A stretch of 64,000 bases of DNA, from assembly GCF_000787815.1 (NCBI RefSeq), contig NZ_BBPO01000008.1, forward strand, positions 51,062-115,061, in the 5' to 3' direction. This stretch comes from Streptacidiphilus neutrinimicus. GTDB lineage: Bacteria > Actinomycetota > Actinomycetes > Streptomycetales > Streptomycetaceae. Both the position numbers and the translations under genes were made by a program. The notes beneath the pieces are model-generated. The model saw only the letters and a list, made by a program, of their open reading frames with translations. It was not told the origin of the DNA and ran no database searches. Of this stretch, positions 1-7,837 are shown piece by piece. How positions within the stretch are numbered: the stretch's first letter is position 1; every line of letters begins with the position of its first letter.

Positions 1-1
1 G

Positions 2-1033
2 TGGGCGATGACCGGCGCGGTCGCGGCCGCCTTCGGCCCGGCGGTGGGTGGCGGACTGGTCCAGATCTCCTGGCAGACCGCCTTCTGGATCAACGTGCCG
101 ATCGGACTGGCACTGACCTACGCCGCAGTCAAGGCCGTGCCCGACGTACGCCACAACGCCAACGCCTCGCGCCCCGACCTGCTCGGCGGCGCCGTGATCG
201 CCGTGGCCACGGGCGCGCTCGTGCTCGGCCTCGTCCAGGGCAACGACTGGGGCTGGACATCCGGTCGCGTGCTCGCCGCCTGGGGGGTGGCAGCCGCAGG
301 CGCGGCCCTCTTCGTCTGGCTGATCACCCACCACGACGCACCCGTGATCGACCCCGCGCTGCTGCGCATCCCGTCCTTCGCCTGGGCGAACATCGCCCAA
401 CTGCTGTTCAACGTCGCCTTCGGCATCGGCCTGCTCTCGCGCATCCTGTGGCTGCAGGAGCACTGGGGCTACTCCGCGGTGCGCACCGGGTTGGCCGTCG
501 CGGTCGGTCCCGCACTGGTGCCGATCACCTCACTGCTGGTCACCCGGCTCGCGCCGCGCGCCGCGCCGGGGCGCCTGATCGCGCTGGGCAGCGTGCTCTT
601 CGCCGCCGGCGGGCTCTGGCAGGCCACAGCGACCGGAGAGCAACCGGCCTACGCCACCCAGATGTTGGGCCCATGGATCGTCTCCGGCATCGCAGTCGGC
701 CTCGCCCTCCCGCAGCTCACCGCCGCCGCGACGGCAGCCTTGCCGCCCCACCAGGCCTCCACCGGCTCCGGGGTCATCAACATGGCGCGCCAACTCGGCA
801 TCGTGATCGGCACCTCGATCATGGTCGGCCTGCTCGGCACCGGCGTGGCCTCACTCACGCGCTTCCAGCACGTCTGGCTCTTCATGGCGGCCTCCTCGGT
901 GGCAGCCGCGATCGCGGCCCTCGTCATGGACGCCGTACGTGGTCCGGCGGCCCATTCGCCCCTCGGCTCGGAAGCCGTCCCTCCGGAGTCAAGCCCTGTG
1001 GCAGCACAGCCCACCGGCCGCCCCGCCGCATGA
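2..1033 (+). CDS. MFS drug exporter (DHA2/EmrB-QacA type), 5' truncated by window edge
   Basis: This is the C-terminal part (about 343 residues) of a proton-driven inner-membrane exporter; the reading frame is open through base 2, so the start lies outside the window. The visible part opens with AMTGAVAAAFGPAVGGGLVQ, the glycine/proline-rich motif C of helix 5 that marks antiporters, followed by FWINVPIGLAL, typical of the 14-helix DHA2 branch. At least eight further hydrophobic helices follow, and the protein ends with a short Pro/Ala-rich tail. It precedes the cluster's regulatory genes on the opposite strand, so a role in exporting the cluster product is possible but unproven. The substrate cannot be read from the sequence. 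Confidence 0.9.
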   Translation, partial: WAMTGAVAAAFGPAVGGGLVQISWQTAFWINVPIGLALTYAAVKAVPDVRHNANASRPDLLGGAVIAVATGALVLGLVQGNDWGWTSGRVLAAWGVAAAGAALFVWLITHHDAPVIDPALLRIPSFAWANIAQLLFNVAFGIGLLSRILWLQEHWGYSAVRTGLAVAVGPALVPITSLLVTRLAPRAAPGRLIALGSVLFAAGGLWQATATGEQPAYATQMLGPWIVSGIAVGLALPQLTAAATAALPPHQASTGSGVINMARQLGIVIGTSIMVGLLGTGVASLTRFQHVWLFMAASSVAAAIAALVMDAVRGPAAHSPLGSEAVPPESSPVAAQPTGRPAA

Positions 1034-1155
1034 GCATGCACGCCTCGCAGACCTGCTGAACCGCGGTCAAAGGTCATCCAGACCAGGCACGTCCCGTAGT
1101 TGCGTGCGGCTGGCAATGCCGAGCTTTGGCCTTGAACACACAGTGGAGTACCGCA

Positions 1156-1275
1156 ATGCCCATGATCGACGTCTACGCGACGCGCGGCACCTTCAGCAAC
1201 CCCCGACAGCTCGCCCAGGACCTGGCCGCCGCCGTCATGGCCGTCTAGCAGGTACCCGACATCCCCTGGACGGAT
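1156..1275 (+). pseudogene. tautomerase-like protein, decayed (in-frame TAG, 3' part lost)
   Basis: An ATG opens MPMIDVYATRGTF...RQLAQDLAAAVMAV, which resembles the N-terminus of the small actinobacterial 4-oxalocrotonate tautomerase-like family, including the Pro after the initiator Met that would be the catalytic base. The frame stops at TAG (1246-1248), where the family usually has Glu; the same frame then continues QVPDIP, also family-like, before similarity ends near 1265. One nonsense change plus loss of the 3' part is the simplest reading. The family assignment is from memory of the motif. Confidence 0.55.
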
Positions 1276-1467
1276 GACATTCTCGGCAGGCGCAGCGTGG
1301 CCGGTTCGGCCCTCCCGCCGTCCATTCGCTCTCCGGGTTCCCCCGTCGTGGCCGAAGCCTCCGCCACGACGAGAACCCTACAAGGTGCCGCTGCCGTGAA
1401 AGCGGCTACGCGGCTGGGCGGTTGGCGTCCGCGCTATCGGCGGAGGAGTCGCGTCTCCCTGGCCGTG

Positions 1468-1683
1468 TCAGCAGCACAGCGGAATGTCGTCCGTCGTGGC
1501 GGCTCCGGGGACGGACGTCGCCGGTGCTGCCTTGGGGGCTGTGTGGGCGGTGGGCAGGGCTGCCAGGAGAAGGGCGGCGGTGAGCATCAGTCCAGCGGCC
1601 GCTGCGGCGGCCGGGCGGTGTCTGGTGGTGTCCGGCTGCAGGCGCTGCGCGTGGGAGGCGGTGGCGCGGGGCACGATGTGCAT
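1468..1683 (-). CDS. small exported peptide downstream of the XRE-TPR regulator
   Basis: This 71-residue protein has an N-terminal Arg/His-rich stretch, a hydrophobic segment (GLMLTAALLLAALPTAHTA) consistent with a signal peptide or membrane anchor, and a short tail ending DDIPLCC. The start is supported by AGGAG six bases before ATG. It begins about 117 bases after the XRE-TPR regulator on the same strand, so co-transcription is plausible. Small secreted peptides beside TPR regulators act as signals in RRNPP systems of Firmicutes; that role here is only inference. A second small exported peptide lies past the neighbouring SARP gene. No homolog is recognised. Confidence 0.6.
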   Translation of the reverse strand: MHIVPRATASHAQRLQPDTTRHRPAAAAAAGLMLTAALLLAALPTAHTAPKAAPATSVPGAATTDDIPLCC

Positions 1684-1800
1684 GTGGAGCTCCTGGGTTC
1701 CTGATGGTACGGCCGGGCCGCCCGGCGTTGCCGCGGCGACCCACTGCCTGGGTTTTCAGGAGGTTAGGAGGAGCTCATCTATCCGGACTCTCCACCGGAT

Positions 1801-3186
1801 CTACGCGGTCCCCTCAGCCGATGCCGTGGCCTCGGCCGGGCGGGGCCGCCGGGCGGTGCGTCGGGCGAGGGAGGCGAGGTCACTGCGTTGGCCAAGGCAT
1901 CGCAGGCTCTGCTGGTAGGCATGGGCGGCGCGCTCGGCGTGGCCGGCCACCTGCATGATCTCGGCGAGGTCGTTCCAGGCTGAGGCGGCCTGCCGTCCGG
2001 CGTCGGATGCTTCGAGCAGCAGTGCGGCCCGCTCGGCGTCGGCCTCGGCCGCGTCGTCGCGGCCCAGATGGAACCGGGCGGCAGCCATGACCAGCAGGGC
2101 CCGTGCCGTCTGGAGCCGGTGGCCGTCGCCGAGGAGTTCCAGTGCTTGGCGGGCGTGCTCCAAGGCGGCCTCACCCTCCCCGTCGAGGAGCTCGGCCCGC
2201 GCCAGCGCCGTGTGGCAGTACGCCTGGTCGACGGTGCTGCCGTGGTCGGCCAGCAGTTCCGCGCTGCGGTTGAGCTGGTCCCTGGCGGCGCCGACGTCAG
2301 GGGTGTCGCTCTGCAGCAGGACGACCGCGTAGGCGTTGCGCAGTCGGGCAAGGGCGCGGGCGTCGTCCCCTTCGGCGTAGATGGCGAGGGCCCGTTCGAT
2401 CAGGGTGAGTGCGTCGCCGGTGTCGCCGCACCGGTGGGCCACGACGCTGGCGTTCCAGTAGGCGGCGCCCAGCGCCTTGCGGTCGCTGACGGCTTCGGCC
2501 TGCCCGATGGCGTTCCCGGCCAGGTATCCGGCGCGGTGCAGGTCGCCTCGCTCGCAGTGCAGTCCCACGAGCGTGGAGACGAGTTCGACGCCGAGGACCG
2601 TCGGGGCGAGCTGGAGGGCCTCCAGTTCGGCCAGGGCGGCAGTGCCCACGTCGATGGCGTGGGCGAGGTTGCCCAGCTCGCGGTAGCAGCGGCAGAGCGC
2701 GACGGTGATCTTCAGTCGGGGCACCAGCGTGGCACCGCGGCCGGCCCGGGCGAGCAGGGCCTCGTAGTGTCCGATGGCCTCCTCCAGGCGCCCGTCGTGC
2801 TCCAGGGCCTCGGCGACGCCGAGGTCCGCCGCCAGCCTGGTCGGGTCCTGGCTGTTCTCGGGGGCCCGGTCACGGACGGCGGTGTAGGCCTCCAGTGCGG
2901 CCTTGGGGTCGCCGTTGCGCAGGCTGATCTCCGCGTAGCGCAGGTCGATCTGGAGTCGCTCGGGATCGGGCTGGTCGGCCCGGAGGTGGCGTAGCAGCGC
3001 CTCGGGCTCGCAGCCGAGGCGTTCGGCGAGCTGGTGCAGGACCTCGTCCGAGGGGGTGCGCTTGCCGGCTTCCAGCAACGAGATGTAGCTGGGGGAAAGG
3101 TTGCCCCCGGCGAGGTCGATCTGGGACAGCCCGGCGGCGCGGCGCAGTTGGCGGATATGCGAGCCAAGGTGCTGGGGATCTGCCAC
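1801..3186 (-). CDS. XRE-family regulator with C-terminal TPR repeats
   Basis: This 461-residue cytoplasmic transcription factor starts at GTG. Residues about 9-63 form an XRE helix-turn-helix (IRQLRRAAGLSQIDLA, then SPSYISLLEAGKRTPS). From about residue 75 to 440 come repeated TPR-like helical pairs, for example GDPKAALEAYTAVRDRAPEN, DGRLEEAIGHYEALL and GDTGDALTLIERALAIY. In this architecture the TPR array usually senses a peptide or protein partner and controls DNA binding. It is divergent from the SARP gene across a 245-base region with GTCA repeats, and a small exported peptide follows it. It is probably a pathway-specific regulator of the adjacent cluster. The ligand is unknown. Confidence 0.88.
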   Translation of the reverse strand: MADPQHLGSHIRQLRRAAGLSQIDLAGGNLSPSYISLLEAGKRTPSDEVLHQLAERLGCEPEALLRHLRADQPDPERLQIDLRYAEISLRNGDPKAALEAYTAVRDRAPENSQDPTRLAADLGVAEALEHDGRLEEAIGHYEALLARAGRGATLVPRLKITVALCRCYRELGNLAHAIDVGTAALAELEALQLAPTVLGVELVSTLVGLHCERGDLHRAGYLAGNAIGQAEAVSDRKALGAAYWNASVVAHRCGDTGDALTLIERALAIYAEGDDARALARLRNAYAVVLLQSDTPDVGAARDQLNRSAELLADHGSTVDQAYCHTALARAELLDGEGEAALEHARQALELLGDGHRLQTARALLVMAAARFHLGRDDAAEADAERAALLLEASDAGRQAASAWNDLAEIMQVAGHAERAAHAYQQSLRCLGQRSDLASLARRTARRPRPAEATASAEGTA

Positions 3187-3215
3187 GGCGCCTGCCCTTC
3201 TGTGACCGGTCGGGG

Positions 3216-3243
3216 GTCACAGTATGTCAGAGCGTCTGTCAAG
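3216..3243. promoter_or_regulatory. GTCA repeats between the XRE-TPR and SARP genes
   Basis: Three GTCA-containing words, GTCACAG (3216-3222), GTCAGAG (3226-3232) and TGTCAAG (3237-3243), are spaced 10 and 12 bases apart, about one helical turn. On the minus strand the outermost word reads CTTGACA, a good -35 hexamer for the XRE-TPR gene, although no convincing -10 sits at the right distance. Related words occur upstream of three other cluster transcription units, as expected for a shared activator of the SARP type. Confidence 0.45.
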
Positions 3244-3431
3244 GGCCGTCCGGGTCCGGCGGAGGTGTGCGCGGCGGACCGCCCGTCGGGGACAGGCTGT
3301 GCGGGACAGCCGCTCGGGGGGCAGTTCCCGCCGACCGGCTGGTGCCGCGACGGCGGCTTAGGAAGATCGACGCACGTCCGCCTAGGATGCGCGAATCGAG
3401 CAGGGGTACTGGTCTGGACAGTGGGGGATCC

Positions 3432-6400
3432 ATGGATCCGGCGGAGGACGGGGCCGAAGTCTGCTTCCGGGTCCTCGGGCAGATGCACGGCACGCGGGAC
3501 GGGGCCGCGATCGCGACCGGGTCGCCCCAGCAGCAGGCCATGCTCGCTGTGCTGTTGCTGCGCGCCGGGCACGACGTGCCCGTGCAGGACCTGATCACCG
3601 CGGTCTGGGGGGAGGCGCCCCCGGACACGGCGCTGGCCACCATCCGCACCTACGCCTGGCGTTGGCGGCGGGCGTTGGGCGAGAGCCGAGAGCAGCCTCA
3701 CACGCTGTTGTCGGCCGGGGACGGGTACCGGCTGGTCCTGGAGCCCTGGCAGGTGGACGCCCTGCGGGCGGAGCGGCTGGCGACGCAGGCCTTCCAGGCA
3801 CGCGAGGCGGGTCGGCACGACCGAGCCGACGCGCTGGTGTGGCAGGCGCTGGAGCTGTGGAGGGGCGACCCGCTGACGGGGGTGCCGGGCCCGTTCGCCG
3901 AACAGCAGCGGCGCAGGCTGGGCGAGTTGCGGCTGTCCCTGCTGGAGGAGCACTTCGAGCTGCAAACCGTGTTGGGGCGTCACCTGCTGACGATTCCGGG
4001 GCTGAGTGCGTTCATCGACGAGAACCCGCTGCGGGAGCGGGCCTACGGCCTGTTGATGCGCGCCCTGTACGCGGGGGGTCGGCAGGTGGAGGCACTCGCC
4101 GTCTACGCGCGACTGCGGCGGCATCTCAACGAGGAGCTGGGCGTCGACCCGGGCCCGGCCGTCCGCCTCCTGCAGCGTCAGATCCTGGCCAACGACCCCG
4201 GACTGCTGGCTGCGGACCGCCCCGGCCCGGCCGACGGAAGCTCCCCCGAGGCCGGTGCCGCGGCCCGACGGGCGGGAGCGGCCGGGGCGGACGCCGGTCC
4301 GGGGCCCGGTACGGCGTCGGGCCGGATAGTCGTCCCGGCCCAGCTGCCGCCGGCGGCCGCCGACTTCACCGGCCGCGAGGACGTGCTGACACGGCTGTGC
4401 GCGGTCCTCGGCGGTGGGCGCCGCGAGGTGCTGCCGGTCGTCTCGGTCACCGGGATGGGCGGGGTCGGCAAGACGACCCTGGCCCTGCGTGCGGCGCACC
4501 GGGCCAAGGACCGCTTCCCCGACGGCCAGCTCTACACCGACCTGCGCGGCAGCGACCGAGACCCGCTGGACCCCGCCGCGGTACTGGCGGCTTTCCTGAC
4601 CGCGCTGGGCACGGAGGAGCGCCGGGTGCCCGCCGGCGTCGAGGAGCGCTCACGGCTGTTCCGCACCATGGTGGACGGCCGCCGGGTGCTGGTGGTCCTG
4701 GACAACGCACGCGACCTGGCGCAGATCGAGCCGCTGTTGCCGGGTGCGGCGAGCTGCGCGGTACTGGTGACGGGCCGGGCGAGGCTGGTCGGCCTGCCGG
4801 TGGACGAGCAGGTCGACCTGGCGGGCTTCCGGCCGGACGAGGCGCTGGAGCTGCTGGCAAGGATCGCGGGGCGGCCGCGCGTCGAGGAGGACCTGGCAGG
4901 TGCCCGCGAGGTGCTCCGGCTCTGCGGTCACCTGCCGCTGGCGGTGCGGATCGCGGCGGCGCGGCTGGCTGCGCGGCCGGGATGGTCGGTGGCCGAGCTG
5001 GCGCGTCGCCTCGCCGACGAGCGGCGGCGGATCGGCGAGCTGCGGGCCGGGGAGCTGGCCGTCGAGGCCGCCTTCGAGGTGGGCCACGAGCAGCTGACCG
5101 CGGCGCAGGCGCGGGCCTTTCGGCTCACCGCGGCGGTCGCCGACCCGGACATCGGTACCCCGGCGGCCGCGGCGGTGCTCGCCCTGGATCCGCACCGCGC
5201 GGAGGACCTGCTGGAGTCCTTGGTCGACGCCGCCATGCTGGAGAGCCCCGCCGGGGGACGCTACCGGTTCCACAGCCTGATGCGGGCGTTCGCACTCCAC
5301 CGGCCCGTGCCGCCGGGCGCGCCGGGCGCCGAGGGCGACCGGGAGACGGACGGCCCGGGGACGCGGCAGGGAGCAGAGGGTCCTGAGGGGGCGTTGGGCA
5401 GGCTGGTGGACTTCCTGCTGGCGACCGCCGCGGCGGCCTTCGCGGCGGTGGTGCCCGGGGATGCCGCGCGTGACACCTTCGCGTCGACCAGGGCCCGGGT
5501 CGAGCACTTCACCGACGCGGGCGCGGCCCGGGCATGGGCGGCCCAGGAGTTCCCCGGCGCGTGCTCGGCGGTGCTGGCCGCCGCCACGCGGACGGTGGCG
5601 CACCAGGCGTCCGGCGCGGGTGGCGGGGGCTCCCCGCCGGGGCCCGACGCGACGGTGCTGGGCCCGGCGGTCGACCTGCTGATCGCCTTCAGCGCGTTCG
5701 GCGCGGAGGTGCAACGCGAGCGGTTGGCGGCGGTGGCACTGGCGGCGGCGCGGTCGGCGGAGGCGGTCGGTGACCATCGGTCGGTCGGACGGGCACGGTT
5801 CCTGTGCGGGAACCTTGCGGTGCAGGGTGTTCGGCTGCAGGAGGCCTCCGCGCACCTGGACGCCGCCGCCGTCGCCTGCCGCCGGGCGGGCGATGTGGTG
5901 ATCCTGCGGCAGACCCTGAACGACCTGGGCCTGGTGGAGCAGTTCCAGCACCGGCACGAGGAGGCGATCCGCCACTTCGACGAGGCGATCACGCTGGCCC
6001 GGGAGCTCGGGCAGCGGTCGGGCGAGTGGGTGACGCGGGTCAACGCCGCCCTGGCCCGGCTGTCCGCAGGGCAGGCCGGGCAGGCGGTGCGCGCCTGCGA
6101 GGAGGCGCTGCCGGTGTTTCGGGGGCTGTCCGACACTACGGGTACCGCCTATGCCCTCTACGTGCTGGGCTTGGGCCTGCATCGCCTGGGCCGTGACGGG
6201 GAGGCGGAGGCTCGTCTGCGCGAGTGCCTCGGGGTCTGCCAGGCGGCAGGGCTGGACGGCCGCCAGGCGCAGGCCCGCTACCGGCTGGCGGACGTGCTGC
6301 GCGCGCTGGGGCGGTTGGACGACGCCGTGGCCGAGGCGGAGCGGTCTTTGGAGCTGTGTGTGGAGCTGCGGGCGGAGCGCGACCAGGGACTCGCGCTGAC

Positions 6401-6542
6401 CGTGCTCGGCCGGGCCTTGGCCGAGCACGGCCGGATCGAGGCGGCTCGCACGCACCTGTGGCAGGCCCGGAGCGTCTTCGAGCGCCTGGGCCTGCCGGAA
6501 GCGGCCTGGGTCGGACAGGAGTTGGCCCGCCTGGCCGGTTGA
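3432..6542 (+). CDS. SARP-family activator with NB-ARC and TPR domains (AfsR-like)
   Basis: This is a 1036-residue transcriptional activator. The ATG at 3432 is chosen because GGGGG lies just upstream and homology starts there. Residues about 10-105 form the winged-helix OmpR-like DNA-binding domain (CFRVLGQM...GSPQQQAMLAVLLL, then VWGEAPPDTALATIRTY). The bacterial activation domain follows to about 260 (ENPLRERAYGLLMRALY...VYARLRRHLNEELGVDPGP). An NB-ARC ATPase has its Walker A, TGMGGVGKTTLA, near residue 340, and TPR repeats occupy about 760-1036. SARPs bind direct heptamers and switch on antibiotic clusters; the repeated GTCA words in nearby promoters are plausible targets. This gene is the likely master activator of the adjoining biosynthetic genes. 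Confidence 0.93.
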   Translation: MDPAEDGAEVCFRVLGQMHGTRDGAAIATGSPQQQAMLAVLLLRAGHDVPVQDLITAVWGEAPPDTALATIRTYAWRWRRALGESREQPHTLLSAGDGYRLVLEPWQVDALRAERLATQAFQAREAGRHDRADALVWQALELWRGDPLTGVPGPFAEQQRRRLGELRLSLLEEHFELQTVLGRHLLTIPGLSAFIDENPLRERAYGLLMRALYAGGRQVEALAVYARLRRHLNEELGVDPGPAVRLLQRQILANDPGLLAADRPGPADGSSPEAGAAARRAGAAGADAGPGPGTASGRIVVPAQLPPAAADFTGREDVLTRLCAVLGGGRREVLPVVSVTGMGGVGKTTLALRAAHRAKDRFPDGQLYTDLRGSDRDPLDPAAVLAAFLTALGTEERRVPAGVEERSRLFRTMVDGRRVLVVLDNARDLAQIEPLLPGAASCAVLVTGRARLVGLPVDEQVDLAGFRPDEALELLARIAGRPRVEEDLAGAREVLRLCGHLPLAVRIAAARLAARPGWSVAELARRLADERRRIGELRAGELAVEAAFEVGHEQLTAAQARAFRLTAAVADPDIGTPAAAAVLALDPHRAEDLLESLVDAAMLESPAGGRYRFHSLMRAFALHRPVPPGAPGAEGDRETDGPGTRQGAEGPEGALGRLVDFLLATAAAAFAAVVPGDAARDTFASTRARVEHFTDAGAARAWAAQEFPGACSAVLAAATRTVAHQASGAGGGGSPPGPDATVLGPAVDLLIAFSAFGAEVQRERLAAVALAAARSAEAVGDHRSVGRARFLCGNLAVQGVRLQEASAHLDAAAVACRRAGDVVILRQTLNDLGLVEQFQHRHEEAIRHFDEAITLARELGQRSGEWVTRVNAALARLSAGQAGQAVRACEEALPVFRGLSDTTGTAYALYVLGLGLHRLGRDGEAEARLRECLGVCQAAGLDGRQAQARYRLADVLRALGRLDDAVAEAERSLELCVELRAERDQGLALTVLGRALAEHGRIEAARTHLWQARSVFERLGLPEAAWVGQELARLAG

Positions 6543-6680
6543 CGCCCGGTCGGCCCGCCATGCGTGCCGCCGTTGCGGGGCAGGTCACCGGGCGGGCGCG
6601 GCCGGGTGGGACTCGGCGGCAGCGGTGTGTGTCTCGGGGCGTCCGTCGAGCCCGCCCCCCGCCGTGCCCGCCCGGGCCGG

Positions 6681-6893
6681 CTACAGGCGGTCCATCACCG
6701 GCGGCGGCACGCAGGCCCCGGTGTTGTTCCAGTCGTCGGTGGCCGACCCCGCCTGCGCCGTTGCCGCAGCGGCGCAGGCGGCGCGGTGGGCGGTGGCGGC
6801 GGTGGCGTCCGCGTGTCCGATGCCGACGAAAACCGACAGAGCGGCGGTGAGGACGGCGAGGCGCAGGAGCGACGACTTCACGACGCGGGGCAT
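6681..6893 (-). CDS. small exported Cys-containing peptide
   Basis: This 70-residue protein has a clear Sec-type leader: basic start MPRVVKSSLLR, hydrophobic core LAVLTAALSVFVGIG, and a likely cleavage after HADA. The mature part is about 40 residues, with two cysteines that could form a disulfide and the tail NTGACVPPPVMDRL. GAAGGA nine bases before ATG supports the start. It lies 90 bases downstream of the GNAT/M16 genes on the same strand and is convergent with the SARP gene. It could be a signal, a small secreted effector or an unrelated peptide; nothing identifies its function. Confidence 0.6.
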   Translation of the reverse strand: MPRVVKSSLLRLAVLTAALSVFVGIGHADATAATAHRAACAAAATAQAGSATDDWNNTGACVPPPVMDRL

Positions 6894-6982
6894 GGCAGTG
6901 GTTCCTTCGTTCGGGAGCGGCAGTGCCCGGCCAGTGTGGCGCAGGGCGATCTACGTCCGATATATGGCTGCTTGGGCCCGTC

Positions 6983-7837
6983 TCAGGGCCGTTCGGCGTA
7001 CCGGTAGAGATGGGTCGGCCGCCAGCCGCCGGCCTGGAGGGCGGCGACGACGCGCGCGGCCGGGTCGGGACCGCCGGGGTGGTCGGGTCGGGGGTGGGAG
7101 ACGTTGCCGAGCAGGGGCAGGCCGAGCTCCGCGGCCAGCCCGGCGCAGGCATGGACCAGGGTGCCGGTGGCCGCCCTGGTCCTGCCGGGGCCGTCGAGCA
7201 GGATGTCCACGAGTTCGACGAACGCCGTGCCGGAGACGTCGTCGTATGCGTCCGTCAGCACCGTCGCGTGACCGAGCGGGACGCCGGTGTGCGGGTGTCG
7301 GACGATGCAGCTGCGACGGGAGGGGTCCGCCATCAGTCGGGCTGCCGCGTCGCGGGCCGCTGCGGGACCGGCGTCCTGGCCGCGGTCGCGGGCGGCGGTG
7401 GTCAGGGCCCGGGCGAGCCAGTCGGCGACCGACGCGTCATGGAGGCGCCCGTCGTCCCATCCGACGGGCGGCGCGTCGGCGGCCGGGGGCAGCTCGGCCG
7501 CGGGCGCGTAGCGAAGATAGGTCGTCAGCGGGCCGAGGGCGGGGTGCGATGGCGTGTCGGGCATGGTGCGCACGACAGCGGAGGTGCAGGCGGGCCGGAG
7601 GGAGAAGACCGCCGCGAGCAGGCGCGGCGGGTCGGCCAGCAGGGCGGGGTGGGCGTACTCCACCAGGCACTGCTGCTCTCCGGTGACCGGCTCGAGGTAG
7701 GCGTCGGCGACGTAGGTGCGGCCGTCGAGGGTGTGGGCCAGTCCGGCCTCGCGGGCGGCGTGGAGGTAGGCGGGGTCGACGTCGAACCCGGACTCGGGGG
7801 CGGAGGCGGGCGCGCCGGTGCCCGGTGCGGCGTTCAC
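6983..7837 (-). CDS. GNAT-like protein coupled to the M16 peptidase
   Basis: This 284-residue protein starts at GTG, which overlaps the stop of the upstream M16 gene (GTGA at 7834-7837), so the two are translationally coupled. The N-terminal half (FDVDPAYLHAAREAGLAHTLDGRTYVADAYLEPVTGEQQCLVEYAHP) is not recognised. The C-terminal half has a GNAT-like pattern: GVPLGHATVLTDAYDD, then FVELVDILLDGPGRTRAATGTLVHAC at the acetyl-CoA binding position, and the closing VVAALQAGGWRPTHLYRY. It may acylate a product or serve as a partner of the peptidase. The coupling argues that both act on the same substrate, plausibly the short peptide encoded just upstream. Confidence 0.65.
   Translation of the reverse strand: MNAAPGTGAPASAPESGFDVDPAYLHAAREAGLAHTLDGRTYVADAYLEPVTGEQQCLVEYAHPALLADPPRLLAAVFSLRPACTSAVVRTMPDTPSHPALGPLTTYLRYAPAAELPPAADAPPVGWDDGRLHDASVADWLARALTTAARDRGQDAGPAAARDAAARLMADPSRRSCIVRHPHTGVPLGHATVLTDAYDDVSGTAFVELVDILLDGPGRTRAATGTLVHACAGLAAELGLPLLGNVSHPRPDHPGGPDPAARVVAALQAGGWRPTHLYRYAERP

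Noticed and set aside
4650..6455. Long minus-strand ORF (601 codons) opposite the SARP gene
   Set aside because: It is a shadow of GC-rich third positions; its codon bias is inverted, and the plus-strand SARP-NB-ARC-TPR reading is unmistakable.
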